64,000 nt of DNA, from NCBI RefSeq assembly GCF_041008525.1, contig NZ_JBFLUG010000012.1, positions 1-64,000 of the forward strand, written 5' to 3'. Position numbers and translations under genes: made by a program. Source of the stretch: Parafrankia sp041008525 (GTDB taxonomy: Bacteria > Actinomycetota > Actinomycetes > Frankiales > Frankiaceae). How positions within the stretch are numbered: position 1 is the first letter of the stretch; each line of letters opens with the position of its first letter. A model generated the notes under the pieces. That model was not told where the DNA came from. It ran no database searches and was given only the letters and a program-made list of their open reading frames with translations. Shown here in pieces: positions 45,699 to 54,728 of the stretch.

Positions 45699-45841
45699 GC
45701 GCCGATCACCGCGGTCTGGTGGCTCGGTCGCCTCATCCGATCATCCTCCTCACTCGGCCGGCGGCGGGCGAGCCATCGTGGCAGGCACTGCCCTGTCGCA
45801 CGTATCGATATATCTTTATGTCAATTTTCGGGCGGGCGCTG

Positions 45842-48064
45842 TCAGCCGCCCGCCCAGAGAGCTGTGATGTCAGCCCGGTGGCGACCGGCCCACCGGATCA
45901 CCGACGCCTGCGGACCCGGTGGCAGATCGCCCGACCAGCGCTCGCCCGACCATCCGAACACGTCCCATCCGATCACCTCGGTAAACAGGTCCCGGCCCGC
46001 GTCCGTCTCCTTCAGGGCCGCCAGATCCAGCGCAAGGTGCAGAACGGCGTACAGGGTCAGCGGATGCTCGTCCCCGAGATGCTCGCGCGCAGCGGTCAGC
46101 ACCCGCTCGTGGAGAACATGGGCCTGCCGCGCCTGACCGAGACCACGCAGAGCCACACCGAGGACGGCGGCCGTCCACCAGGTGTCCGCATCGCCGGCAC
46201 CCGGCGTCCGTTCGCGCCGCGACCAGGTGTCGCCGAGCAGGTCCCGGGCCGGCTCGTACTCCCCCAACCGGACCAGGACCTCGCCCAGGCCGTCGGCGGA
46301 CCGCAGCGCGTCCCGGTCATCGGCGCCGAACAGCGCTCGCTGGTGGCCGAGCGTGCCCTCGAACAGTCGCGCCGACTCGGTCTCGTCGCCGAGCTCGCCG
46401 CAGACCCGGGCCAGCGCGGACGCCGTGCGCAGCGTGTCCCGGTGCCGTTCCCCGGACGTCAGCACCCGGCGGCGGTGGACGTCCGCCAGCAGCTCGCGAG
46501 CCGCGGCGGGATCATCGCAGCCGTCCGCGAGGATCGACGCCTCCAACTCGGCCGCGGCGAGCACGTCACGGTGATCGGGGCCGAGCCGCTCCACCCAGCG
46601 CAGCCGCTCCTGCCGCACCAGCTGCCGGCCGCTGCCGTACTGGCCGGACGTCCGCAGGTAGCGGCCGACCCGAAGTGTCACGGCGCGCAGACCCGCCTCG
46701 TCCCGGTCGCTCGGAGGATCGAGGTCGACATTGCTGCTGCCGGTATCGCTGCCGCCGGTGTCACTGCTCCTGATGGGTCTGGCGGCCAGCTCGACAAGGG
46801 TTCGGAGGTGGTGTTCCAGGACGGCGGGAAGTGGCGGGGCCGCCGCGTCCTCTCCCGCACCGCCCGCGGCGTCGGTCCGGTCAGCGGGATGCTCCGTGCC
46901 GAGGGCGGCGACGAGGTGCCGGGCCTGGAGCAGGGCCACAGCCCTGCGCTCCCGGGACATCCCGGCACGAAGCAGCTCCTGGACCAGCGGATGCATCCGG
47001 ACCGCGCCGCCGCACGCCTCCGCCAGCCCGAAGCGCACGAGCCCGCGTGCCGACGCCGTCAGGGGCAGCGGTGCGGCGGCCAGGAACGCCAGTCCGTCCA
47101 GGAGCTGGGCCCCGGGCGGGCTGTCCGCCGCGAGGGCGTCGCGACTCGTGCTGACGACCGCAGCCAGCCGCCGCTCGGGCTCGGGCACCGGAACCGGCCC
47201 GGCCCCGGCCCCGTCCTCGTCCTCGGGCTCGGGCTCGGGCTCGGACCAGCCGGGGTGTTGTGCGAGGAGGTGCAGATAGGCGGGCACCGCCATACCGGTC
47301 GCGGCCAGGAAGTGGCCGGCCTGCGTGACGGCGAGCGGATGGTCACCGAGAGCCGCCGCGAGCAGGTCGGCGGCCGCGGCGGTGATCCGCTCGTCGCACC
47401 GGCGGAGGAGCTGGACCGATTCCGCCCGGCTGAACACATCGACCGGCAGCACCCCGGACGCGAGCCGGGCAGCTCCGGGGCCGGCGGCGATCATGATGAC
47501 CTGGCCCGTGTCGGGGGGTGCGGCAAGGCCGAGGTCCCGTGGTGAGGTGACGTTGTCGTAGATGAGCAGCCAGTCGGAGCGCTGGCCGAGCTCGGCCCAG
47601 AGGCGGCGCAGCACGGCTGCCCGCGGCCCGGCGGCGGGCGGTGCGACGGCCGCGGCGAGGTCGAGCAGGCAGGATTCGGCCCCGGCCGGCGTCCTCGCGT
47701 CCACCCACCACACGAGCCCGTACGCGTCGGCATGACGGTGCGCATAGGCGGCGGCGAGATGCGCACGACCCGTCCCGCCCCTGCCCCGCGCCGGGACGAG
47801 AACGAGGATGACGCCCCGCGCACCAGCCCGCCCGGCGGGATCCCACCTCCCGCTGCCAACCACGGGAGGCCGCCGCTCGCCGCCGGCCGCGGCGGGCCGC
47901 CGCCCAGCGCCGTCAGCAGGGCGCAGCGCCCGGTGCAGCCGGCCCAGAAGATCCTCCCGGCTGACGACAGGCGGGGCCGGGCACGGGACGTTCCACACCC
48001 GAGGCCGGTCCGGGCAGGCCGCTGCGCCCGCGCCGCCCGCCGGCTCCGATCGCGTCCGCGACAC
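45842..48064 (-). CDS. NB-ARC/TPR protein with altered P-loop (FxsT-like)
   Basis: 740 residues. The N-terminal RVWNVPCPAPPVVSREDLLG opens an actinobacterial NB-ARC/tetratricopeptide protein; these are STAND-type switch ATPases. The Walker A, usually GxGGxGKT, reads GRGGTGRAHLAAAYAHRHAD: the Lys is Arg and the Thr is Ala. Walker B-like segment WLLIYDN is intact. The C-terminal 350 residues form tetratricopeptide repeats (about 42 residues each, for example LFGADDRDALRSADGLGEVL). FxsT proteins of FxSxx-COOH peptide clusters look like this, but no such peptide gene is visible. Start GTG 48064. Confidence 0.82.
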   Translation of the reverse strand: MSRTRSEPAGGAGAAACPDRPRVWNVPCPAPPVVSREDLLGRLHRALRPADGAGRRPAAAGGERRPPVVGSGRWDPAGRAGARGVILVLVPARGRGGTGRAHLAAAYAHRHADAYGLVWWVDARTPAGAESCLLDLAAAVAPPAAGPRAAVLRRLWAELGQRSDWLLIYDNVTSPRDLGLAAPPDTGQVIMIAAGPGAARLASGVLPVDVFSRAESVQLLRRCDERITAAAADLLAAALGDHPLAVTQAGHFLAATGMAVPAYLHLLAQHPGWSEPEPEPEDEDGAGAGPVPVPEPERRLAAVVSTSRDALAADSPPGAQLLDGLAFLAAAPLPLTASARGLVRFGLAEACGGAVRMHPLVQELLRAGMSRERRAVALLQARHLVAALGTEHPADRTDAAGGAGEDAAAPPLPAVLEHHLRTLVELAARPIRSSDTGGSDTGSSNVDLDPPSDRDEAGLRAVTLRVGRYLRTSGQYGSGRQLVRQERLRWVERLGPDHRDVLAAAELEASILADGCDDPAAARELLADVHRRRVLTSGERHRDTLRTASALARVCGELGDETESARLFEGTLGHQRALFGADDRDALRSADGLGEVLVRLGEYEPARDLLGDTWSRRERTPGAGDADTWWTAAVLGVALRGLGQARQAHVLHERVLTAAREHLGDEHPLTLYAVLHLALDLAALKETDAGRDLFTEVIGWDVFGWSGERWSGDLPPGPQASVIRWAGRHRADITALWAGG

Positions 48065-48172
48065 TCATCACCTCGACTGGTCAAGAATGACTGTGGGGAA
48101 TGCACCATCGCCCGTCCGCTTCAACACGCCGGCCGGCCGGACTGGTTCCCGAATGCGTCGAACAGGCCGAAG

Positions 48173-48218
48173 GCCTGCCTTTTCCAGGCCTGGTGTCCCA
48201 GGCCTGGAAAAGGCAGGC
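48173..48218. terminator. Perfect 21-bp hairpin
   Basis: Bases 48173-48193 and 48198-48218 are exact reverse complements around a four-base loop (TGTC). A second, 7-bp hairpin lies at 48232-48249. They sit in the 190-base gap after the FdhF-like gene and before the NB-ARC gene, both on the minus strand, so this most likely ends the FdhF transcript. No clear U-tract; the internal A4/T4 gives partial symmetry. Confidence 0.7.
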
Positions 48219-48255
48219 GGACCGCGCCGTGACAGGCCGACGGGCCTGTGGCCGG

Positions 48256-50595
48256 CTATTCGGTTCCGGGACGGTTCGCCGCGTTCTCCAGGCGGATCAG
48301 GATGGATTTCGAGGTGGGGGTGTTGCTCCGCCGTGCCGTGCTGTCCAGCGGCACCAGGACGTTCGTCTCGGGGAAGTAGGCGGCGGCGCAGCGGCGGGCT
48401 GTCGGGTAGGCGACGGCCCGGAAGCCGGCGGCTCGGCGCTCGACGCCGTCGGACCACACTCCGACGATGTCGACGCACGCACCGTCGGCGAGGCCGAGAT
48501 CGGCGAGGTCCGCGGGGCTCACGAGCACCACCCGGCGGCCGTGGCGGATCCCGCGGTAACGGTCGTCGAGACCGTAGACGGTGGTGTTGTACTGATCGTG
48601 CGAGCGGATCGTCTGCAGCAGCAGGTGCCCGGGCGGGATCCGGGGGATCTCGACGGTGTTCACGCTGAACGCGGCCCGGCCACTCGGGGTCGGGAAGGTG
48701 CGGCTGTCCCGGGGCGGGTGCGGCAGCAGGAATCCGCCTGGTTCGTCGAGCCGGGCCTCGTAGCCGGCGAAACCGGGAACCACGCGGGCGATGTGCGCCC
48801 GGATGAGGCGGTAGTCCTCGGCCAGCGACGCCCAGTCCACCGCGGGCCGCCCGGGGGCCGCCGCGCCCTGGGGGACGCCCAGGGTGGCCTTCGCCAGGCC
48901 GCAGATGATGGCGACCTCGGAGCGCAGGTCCGGCCCGGCGGGTGTCAGCCGCCCGCGTGAGGCGTGGACGGCACCCATCGAGTCCTCGACGCTGACCCGC
49001 TGCGGGCCGGCGCTCCGCAGGTCGAGTTCGGTGCGGCCGAGCGTGGGCAGGATCAGTGCGCGCTCGCCGGTCACCGCGTGCGAGCGGTTGAGCGTGGTGG
49101 AGACCTGCACGGTGAGCCGGCAGCGGCGCATCGCCGCCTCGGTGACGGCGGTGTCGGGGGTGGCCGCGACGAAGTTCCCGCCCATGGCGACGAACACCGT
49201 CACCCCGCCGTCGCGCATGGCCCGGATCGTGTTGACGACGTCCAGGCCGTGCCGGGACGGCGGGGTGAAGCCGAACTCGCTCCCGAGCGCGTCGAGGAAC
49301 GGCTGCGGCATGCGCTCCGAGATCCCCATGGTGCGGTCGCCCTGGACGTTCGAATGGCCCCGCACCGGGCACACCCCGGCCCCGGGGCGGCCGATGTTGC
49401 CGCGCAGGAGCAGGAAGTTCACGACCTCCCGGATCGTCGCGACGGCGGCCGGGTGCTGGGTGAGGCCCATCGCCCAGCAGACGATCACCCGGTCGGCGGC
49501 GAGCACCCGGCCGGTCAGCTCGTCCAGCTCGGCGGGCTGCAGACCGGTGGCGGCGGTGATGTCGGCCGCGCCGAGATGGCTGCGTGCGTGCGCGGCGAAC
49601 GCCTCGAAGCCGGTGGTGTGCCGGTCGATGAAGGCACGGTCCAGGACGCTGCCGGGACGGGCGTCCTCGGCGGCGAGCAGGCGCGCGGACAGCGCCTGGA
49701 ACAGGGCCAGGTCACCGCCGAGGCGGATCTGCAGGAACTGGTCCGCGAGCGCGGTACCCCGGCCGAGGACGCCCCGCACGTGCTGGGGGTTGCGGAAGCG
49801 CAGCAGCGCCGCCTCCGGCAGCGGGTTGACGGCGACGACGCTGCCGCCGGCGCGCTTGCACCGCTCCAGGGAGCTGAGCATCCGCGGATGGTTCGTGCCC
49901 GGGTTCTGCCCGACGACGAGGACCAGATCCGCCGTTTCCAGGTCCTCCAGGGTGACGGAGCCCTTGCCGACGCCGATGGTCTCGGTCAGCGCTACCCCGG
50001 ACGACTCGTGGCACATGTTGGAGCAGTCCGGCAGATTGTTCGTCCCGAACGAGCGGGCGAACAGCTGGTACAGAAACGCCGCCTCGTTACTCGTCCGGCC
50101 CGAGGTGTAGAAAGCAGCCTCGTCCGGACTGTGCAGCGCGTTCAGTTCGGCGGCTGTGATCGCGAACGCGTCGTCCCAGCTGATCGGGGTGTAGTGGTCC
50201 GAGCCGGCATCCTTGTAGACCGGCGCCACGAGCCGGCCCTGCCCGCCGAGCCAGTACTCGGAACGCGTGGCGAGGTCGGCCAGGCTGTGCGCGGCGAAGA
50301 ACTCCGGCGTCACCCGGGCGCGGGTCGCCTCCTGGGCGACGGCCTTGGCGCCGTTCTCACAGAACTCGACCCGCGAGCGGTCGCCGGGGCGCGGCTCGGG
50401 CCAGGCGCAGCCCGGACAGTCGAAACCGCCGTCCTGGTTGAGCAGCCGCAGGGTCTGGACGGAGCGGCGCACCCCCATCAGGTCGTTGCAGCGCGCCAGC
50501 GCATGGGCCACACCGGGGACACCCGCGGCCCAGGTCGCCGGGTCGCCGGTCCGCAGCCGGCCGTCGTCCGGCTCCGCCGGGTCGCCTGTCACCAT
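48256..50595 (-). CDS. FdhF/YdeP-family molybdopterin oxidoreductase
   Basis: 779 residues from ATG 50595 (MVTGDPAEPDDG). Features: FDCPGCAWPEP and FCENGAKAVAQEA N-terminal Cys segments; DCSNMCHESSGVALTETIGV, with the molybdenum-ligand region; LVLVVGQNPGTNHPRM, VCPVRGHSNVQGDRTMG, and the C-terminal cofactor domain with IRSHDQYNTTVYGLDDRYRG. The family is annotated formate dehydrogenase-like, but substrate is not known for YdeP types. No FdhD gene follows here. If translation starts at the ATG 50715 the protein gains five LEPGRT-type repeats, encoded by an 18-bp tandem repeat. Confidence 0.92.
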   Translation of the reverse strand: MVTGDPAEPDDGRLRTGDPATWAAGVPGVAHALARCNDLMGVRRSVQTLRLLNQDGGFDCPGCAWPEPRPGDRSRVEFCENGAKAVAQEATRARVTPEFFAAHSLADLATRSEYWLGGQGRLVAPVYKDAGSDHYTPISWDDAFAITAAELNALHSPDEAAFYTSGRTSNEAAFLYQLFARSFGTNNLPDCSNMCHESSGVALTETIGVGKGSVTLEDLETADLVLVVGQNPGTNHPRMLSSLERCKRAGGSVVAVNPLPEAALLRFRNPQHVRGVLGRGTALADQFLQIRLGGDLALFQALSARLLAAEDARPGSVLDRAFIDRHTTGFEAFAAHARSHLGAADITAATGLQPAELDELTGRVLAADRVIVCWAMGLTQHPAAVATIREVVNFLLLRGNIGRPGAGVCPVRGHSNVQGDRTMGISERMPQPFLDALGSEFGFTPPSRHGLDVVNTIRAMRDGGVTVFVAMGGNFVAATPDTAVTEAAMRRCRLTVQVSTTLNRSHAVTGERALILPTLGRTELDLRSAGPQRVSVEDSMGAVHASRGRLTPAGPDLRSEVAIICGLAKATLGVPQGAAAPGRPAVDWASLAEDYRLIRAHIARVVPGFAGYEARLDEPGGFLLPHPPRDSRTFPTPSGRAAFSVNTVEIPRIPPGHLLLQTIRSHDQYNTTVYGLDDRYRGIRHGRRVVLVSPADLADLGLADGACVDIVGVWSDGVERRAAGFRAVAYPTARRCAAAYFPETNVLVPLDSTARRSNTPTSKSILIRLENAANRPGTE

Positions 50596-50613
50596 GGTCG
50601 CGCCGCCGTCCTT

Positions 50614-50703
50614 GGTCCTACCAGGTTCGAGGGTCCCTCCAGGTTCGAGGGTCCTACCAGGTTCGAGGGTCCTACCAGGTTCGAGGGTCCTACCAGGTTC
50701 GAG
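50614..50703. repeat. Five tandem copies of an 18-bp unit
   Basis: Unit GGTCCTACCAGGTTCGAG repeated five times; the second copy has two changes, the others match. Lies at the 5' side of the FdhF-like gene. In the gene's frame each unit encodes six residues (LEPGRT). Copy number could vary between strains. Confidence 0.9.
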
Positions 50704-50941
50704 ATGCCACGCCATTCGGTCGTTCAGATTACGCCTGATCCGACCAGGCCCGATCCGACCGGGCGCAAATCCACGGATGCATCTACGGATGCGTGTCGCA
50801 TTAAATGCCGATATCGTCCGCGACGTCGTCCATGGTCACCTCACCTACGGGCGGCAGGGGAGGGACCACACCCGAGCTGGAACGGGAGCCGGCGCGTGCG
50901 TACGCGGGCGGCCACCGATCCGGCATTGCGAAAGGACGACA

Positions 50942-51751
50942 ATGCGAAACCCGTCCACTCGATTCTCGCGACTCGCCGCCGTGACGGCTGCTCTCGGGGT
51001 CGCGCTCGTCCTCTCCGCCTGCGGTGGGGGCGATGACGACTCCGGCGGCGCCGCCGCCACCACGGGTGACGTCCAGAGCACGCAGGCGGCGACGGGGCCG
51101 CGCAACGGGATCGAGTCCAGGCCCCCCGCCGACATCGTCACCGCCGCCGCGGACGCGCTCCGCGGGGCGGGCAGTGTGCGGTACGTGGGGCGCAACGTCA
51201 GTGGCGGCCGGGCCGCCTCGCTCGACCTGCGGCTCGCCGCGAACGGCGTCGTCACCGGAACCCTCGACCAGAACGGCCAGCGCGTCGAGGTGCTCCGCGT
51301 CGACAACGTCGCCTACATCCGCGGCACGGCCGGGTCGGGCACGTTCCCCGGCGCCCGCCCCGACCAGTGGATCAACACGGGGTCCATCGGGGCGTCCGAC
51401 GATCTCACGATCACCGGCGCGGCCGACGAGATCCTGGAGATCAGGAAGGAGATCGAGAACGGCGAGCAGCCCACCCTGGAGGAGGTGACCGAGCAGGGCA
51501 CCCCGGCGCTGAAGCTGACGACGGCGTCGTCGACCCTGTTCGTCTCGCTCGTCGGCCCGGCCGTGCCGCTGCGCCAGCTCGGCGACAAGAACGGCAACAC
51601 CCTGGATGCCACGTTCTCCGAGTTCGGCAGGCCGGTCGTCGCCACCGCACCGACGGACGTCTTCCAGCCGCCGACCGTCCCGGGGGTCGGAGCCCCCCAG
51701 AGCGACCCGGCCGCCAGCCCCGCAGACGCCGGAGCCGCGGCGAGTTCCTGA
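50942..51751 (+). CDS. LppX/LprG-like lipoprotein
   Basis: 269 residues, ATG 50942 after AAAGGA. Signal peptide with lipobox LSAC near residue 27. The mature protein is beta-rich: VTAAADALRGAGSVRYVGRN, LRLAANGVVTGTLDQNGQRV, LRVDNVAYIRGTAG, then ALKLTTASSTLFVSLVGPAV. This resembles the LppX/LprAFG fold that binds lipids at the mycobacterial surface, a guess from pattern. C-terminal Pro/Ala tail. Stands alone. Confidence 0.75.
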   Translation: MRNPSTRFSRLAAVTAALGVALVLSACGGGDDDSGGAAATTGDVQSTQAATGPRNGIESRPPADIVTAAADALRGAGSVRYVGRNVSGGRAASLDLRLAANGVVTGTLDQNGQRVEVLRVDNVAYIRGTAGSGTFPGARPDQWINTGSIGASDDLTITGAADEILEIRKEIENGEQPTLEEVTEQGTPALKLTTASSTLFVSLVGPAVPLRQLGDKNGNTLDATFSEFGRPVVATAPTDVFQPPTVPGVGAPQSDPAASPADAGAAASS

Positions 51752-52143
51752 CCCACGGCGCGTTCCCGCCGGCGCGCGACGCCCGTCCTCCACGCGCCGG
51801 CGGGGACCGGCCGTTCGCGGCCGTGCCCACCGTGACCTCGGGCTTCCCGGATCCGAGGGTGCCAGCAGCAAAGAGCTTTACGTCATATCTTTTTGTTTCC
51901 TGCTACACGGAACACGATTCACCCGAACAATGCCTCGGACGTACGACCGCCCGACCTGACCGATACCTGCCAGGCGACGCAGATCACACTCGCAGCACAG
52001 TTTTGACGCAGGTCACACCCAGCGCGGATGTTTTTGTGAAAAGGCCGTCACCGCCGGGGGACGGATGTGTCGGCACCGCGCCATACGCTGGGGTTGTTCA
52101 TCGCGCCCACCGAATGCGGCCGCGAGCGAGCAGCGATCGGAGT
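51752..52143. other. Non-coding gap upstream of the DUF2889 gene
   Basis: About 390 bases with no convincing gene. An AT-rich patch at 51880-51905, unlike most of the window, and TTGACG at about 52002 suggest promoter sequences for the downstream gene. The upstream open frame on the plus strand is not protein-like. Confidence 0.45.
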
Positions 52144-53481
52144 ATGCGCATGGCGCACGGGCAGACGGCACCCACGACCGTCCAGTCGTCTCTCACCCGG
52201 CTGACACCGGGCCGTGCCGCTCCACGCGTCCCGCACATCGCCCGGCCGCGCCAGAGTGAGGACGGTGCCCGCCCCGCCGGCCCGCCGCCCGCGGCGTCGG
52301 CGACGTTTCTCGGCGAGATCCCGCTGTGGCCCGGCATGACGGGCTCGGCGCAGGGCACCCCCGCCCGCCGCCCGGGCTCGATCCGGCGCACCACCTCGGT
52401 GATGATGGAGCGCCCGCAGGGGCTCACCGGCCCACTGCACCTCGTCAGCACCGGGCGTGACCTGCTGACCACCACGGCCGGCGAGGCCGTCGTGGTGGGC
52501 GAGGCCCGACTGCGGGTCGTCCTCGACTACATGGCCGCACCGGGCGGAGTCCTCGAGATCGAGTCCGAGCCACCCGTCCCCGCCCTCGCCGACCTGGTCG
52601 GAGCCTCGACCCGGTCAGGGTTCCGCGCGGCAGCGCGCCGGGCCCTCACCGCGCCGGCGGGAGACCTCGGTGGCGGCGACGCGGCCACACCGGCGACCGA
52701 TCGCTCGCTGCTCGGGCAGCTGCTCGACGATGTGCCGGTCGCGGTGCTGGTGTCCGGCGCGGCCCTCGGCCGCAACGGCATCTTCCGCGAGGGCGCCGCG
52801 GTGAACGCCGGGGCCGGGTCAGGCGGCAACCCCATGATCGATGTCTGTGCCGGCTGGCAGCAGGGCGGGCTGCTCGCCCGGCTGTCCGCCGAGCGTCGCG
52901 CCAACCCGGGCACCCCGGGCAACCCGGGCACCCCGGTCCGCGCGGTCAGCGTCCCCGCCGGTGACCTCGCCCTCGGCGACGACCCCCTGGGGTGGCATCC
53001 GCTGCCGCCCATGCCACCCAACGCCATGCGCCGCCTGCGGCGGATCGACGTGGTCCCGGTGAGCCCCGGCCCGGCCGGCGGCGGTCCCACCGACGGCGAA
53101 GCCACTCGCGGAGCGGCCACCGACGGAGCGGCCGTCGGCGCGGTGTCGGCCGTCGAGGTCGAGGCGCTGTTCCGCGACTCCTTCCTGGAGGCGCCCGGGC
53201 GCGAGGTACTCGTCCACGAGTACGGCGTCGAGGCCGAGGTTGACAGCGCCGGCCTGATCAGCCGGGCCCGGGCCCGGGCCGGTGCGCTTCCCGGCCGGGA
53301 GTGCCCGCAGGCACTCGGCAGCGCCGACCGCCTCGTCGGCCTGCCCGCGGCGGAGCTGCGTCGCACCGTCGGCCGGGCGTTCGTCGGCACGAGCACCTGC
53401 ACCCACCTCAACGACACCTTCCGGACCCTCGGCGACCTCCCCGACCTGATCACCTTCCTCGGTGGCACCGCCGACCGCTGA
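52144..53481 (+). CDS. DUF2889-family protein
   Basis: 445 residues, ATG 52144 (another at 52150). N-terminal 70 residues are polar; then GTPARRPGSIRRTTSVMMER, the usual opening of DUF2889 proteins, and the conserved end: EVLVHEYGVEAEVDSAGLIS, ALPGRECPQALGSADRLVGL, VGTSTCTHLNDTFRTLGDLP. The C-terminal Cys/His pattern (CTHLND) hints at a metal site. DUF2889 function is unknown. Central Gly/Ala linkers are longer than usual. It precedes the DevR-like gene by 141 bases. Confidence 0.78.
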   Translation: MRMAHGQTAPTTVQSSLTRLTPGRAAPRVPHIARPRQSEDGARPAGPPPAASATFLGEIPLWPGMTGSAQGTPARRPGSIRRTTSVMMERPQGLTGPLHLVSTGRDLLTTTAGEAVVVGEARLRVVLDYMAAPGGVLEIESEPPVPALADLVGASTRSGFRAAARRALTAPAGDLGGGDAATPATDRSLLGQLLDDVPVAVLVSGAALGRNGIFREGAAVNAGAGSGGNPMIDVCAGWQQGGLLARLSAERRANPGTPGNPGTPVRAVSVPAGDLALGDDPLGWHPLPPMPPNAMRRLRRIDVVPVSPGPAGGGPTDGEATRGAATDGAAVGAVSAVEVEALFRDSFLEAPGREVLVHEYGVEAEVDSAGLISRARARAGALPGRECPQALGSADRLVGLPAAELRRTVGRAFVGTSTCTHLNDTFRTLGDLPDLITFLGGTADR

Positions 53482-53622
53482 CCAGGTGCTGTGGCGGTCG
53501 GTCGTCAATGTGCCTTTCGGTGCGCAGGCTCCCGGGCAAAGGTCCCGGCGCCGGTGGTCCGTACCGGCTGACCTGGCCGGCGAGCACGCGATCCGGCCCT
53601 CCGCGCGGGTAATTTGTTGATC

Positions 53623-54258
53623 ATGAGTGGAGTTCGCGTCTTCCTCCTGGACGATCACGAGATCGTGCGCCGGGGCATCCGCGAGATGCTGGAGGACTCC
53701 GGGGACATCGAGGTCGTCGGAGAGGCGTCGACCGCGGCCGCCGCACTGCGCCGCATCCCCGCCGCCCGCCCCGACGTCGCGGTGCTCGACGCCCGGCTGC
53801 CGGACGGCAACGGCATCGAGGTATGCCGGGAGATCCGCTCCTCACAGCCGGCGGTCGGCTGCCTCATCCTCACCTCCTACGACGATGACGACGCACTGTT
53901 CGCCGCGATCATGGCCGGGGCGGCCGGATATCTGCTCAAGCAGATCCGGGGCAACGACCTGGTCGGCGCGATCCGTACGATCGCCGCAGGCCGCTCGCTG
54001 CTCGACCCTGCGGTCACCCAGAAGGTCCTCGCCCGGCTGCGGGACGAACCGATCGAGGACGAGCAGCTCGCGGCCCTCGGCGCCCGCGAACGCCAGATCC
54101 TCCGGCTGATCGCCGAAGGCATGACGAACCGCCAGATCGCCGCGTGTGTCCATCTGTCGGAAAAGACGGTGAAGAACTACGTGTCGGCCATTCTCGGCAA
54201 GCTCGGCCTCACCAGCAGGACGCAGGCCGCCGTCTTCGCGGCCCGGCTGAAGGCCTGA
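53623..54258 (+). CDS. DevR/DosR-like NarL-family response regulator
   Basis: 211 residues. Receiver domain: LLDDHEIVRRGIREMLE (Asp10, 11), phospho-acceptor Asp56 in VAVLDARLPDGNG, Thr84 and Lys106. LuxR-type HTH: GMTNRQIAACVHLSEKTVKN, ending LGKLGLTSRTQAAVFAARLK. The sequence follows mycobacterial DosR closely, particularly RLPDGNGIE, CLILTSY, EKTVKNYVS and RTQAAVFA. DosR turns on the dormancy set in low oxygen or NO. No DosS-type kinase is in this window. ATG 53623 chosen; 53614 also possible. Confidence 0.93.
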   Translation: MSGVRVFLLDDHEIVRRGIREMLEDSGDIEVVGEASTAAAALRRIPAARPDVAVLDARLPDGNGIEVCREIRSSQPAVGCLILTSYDDDDALFAAIMAGAAGYLLKQIRGNDLVGAIRTIAAGRSLLDPAVTQKVLARLRDEPIEDEQLAALGARERQILRLIAEGMTNRQIAACVHLSEKTVKNYVSAILGKLGLTSRTQAAVFAARLKA

Positions 54259-54335
54259 CAGCCCGACGACCTGACGACATGCGATCACCTCGGCACCGAA
54301 AGTAGTCTCGTGGCGTGCCGAGAGGAGAGGCCGCG

Positions 54336-54593
54336 ATGGCGACCTGCGATACCTGTGGAAACGACTACTGGATGGCGTTCGAGATACGGGTCGTCAGTGG
54401 TGAGAGGTACACCTTCGACTCGTTCGAGTGCGCGGTGCAGAAGCTCGCGCCCCGCTGTGAACACTGCGACTGCCGCGTGATCGGGCACGGGGTGGAGGTC
54501 TCCGGCCGCTTCTTCTGCTGCGCCCACTGTGCCCGCCACGGCGGCGGCATCGGCCGCGAGATCCGCGACGCCGTCGGCGCCCACCCGAACTGA
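54336..54593 (+). CDS. Small Cys-rich (metallothionein-like) protein
   Basis: 85 residues. GAGGAGAGG upstream favours the ATG at 54336 over 54315. MATCDTCGNDYWMAFEIRVV starts with a CxxC pair; later CEHCDCRVIGHGVEVSGRFF and CCAHCARHGGG supply more Cys and His, nine Cys in all. Proteins of this type are often annotated prokaryotic metallothionein, though they look more like double zinc ribbons. Lies between the DevR-like and CBS genes. Confidence 0.78.
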   Translation: MATCDTCGNDYWMAFEIRVVSGERYTFDSFECAVQKLAPRCEHCDCRVIGHGVEVSGRFFCCAHCARHGGGIGREIRDAVGAHPN

Positions 54594-54728
54594 CCATCTG
54601 CCCCCGAACTGACCGGCGTGCCCGGCCTCACCGGTGCGCCCGGCCTGTGGCCTCCGACAGCCGGCCTCCCACAGACAGCGGACAGTCACCGTCCCACCCG
54701 GCCGGGCAGGACGGTGACCGTTCGCCGG

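Noticed and set aside
50614..50703. Possible tRNA fragments or CRISPR repeats
   Set aside because: The 18-bp units are contiguous without spacers and contain only a T-loop-like heptamer; no tRNA fold or cas gene.
53482..53622. DosR-type box upstream of the DevR-like gene
   Set aside because: GGGCAAAGGTCCC at about 53553 looks similar, but it is a base short of the consensus palindrome and weakly conserved; not enough to call.
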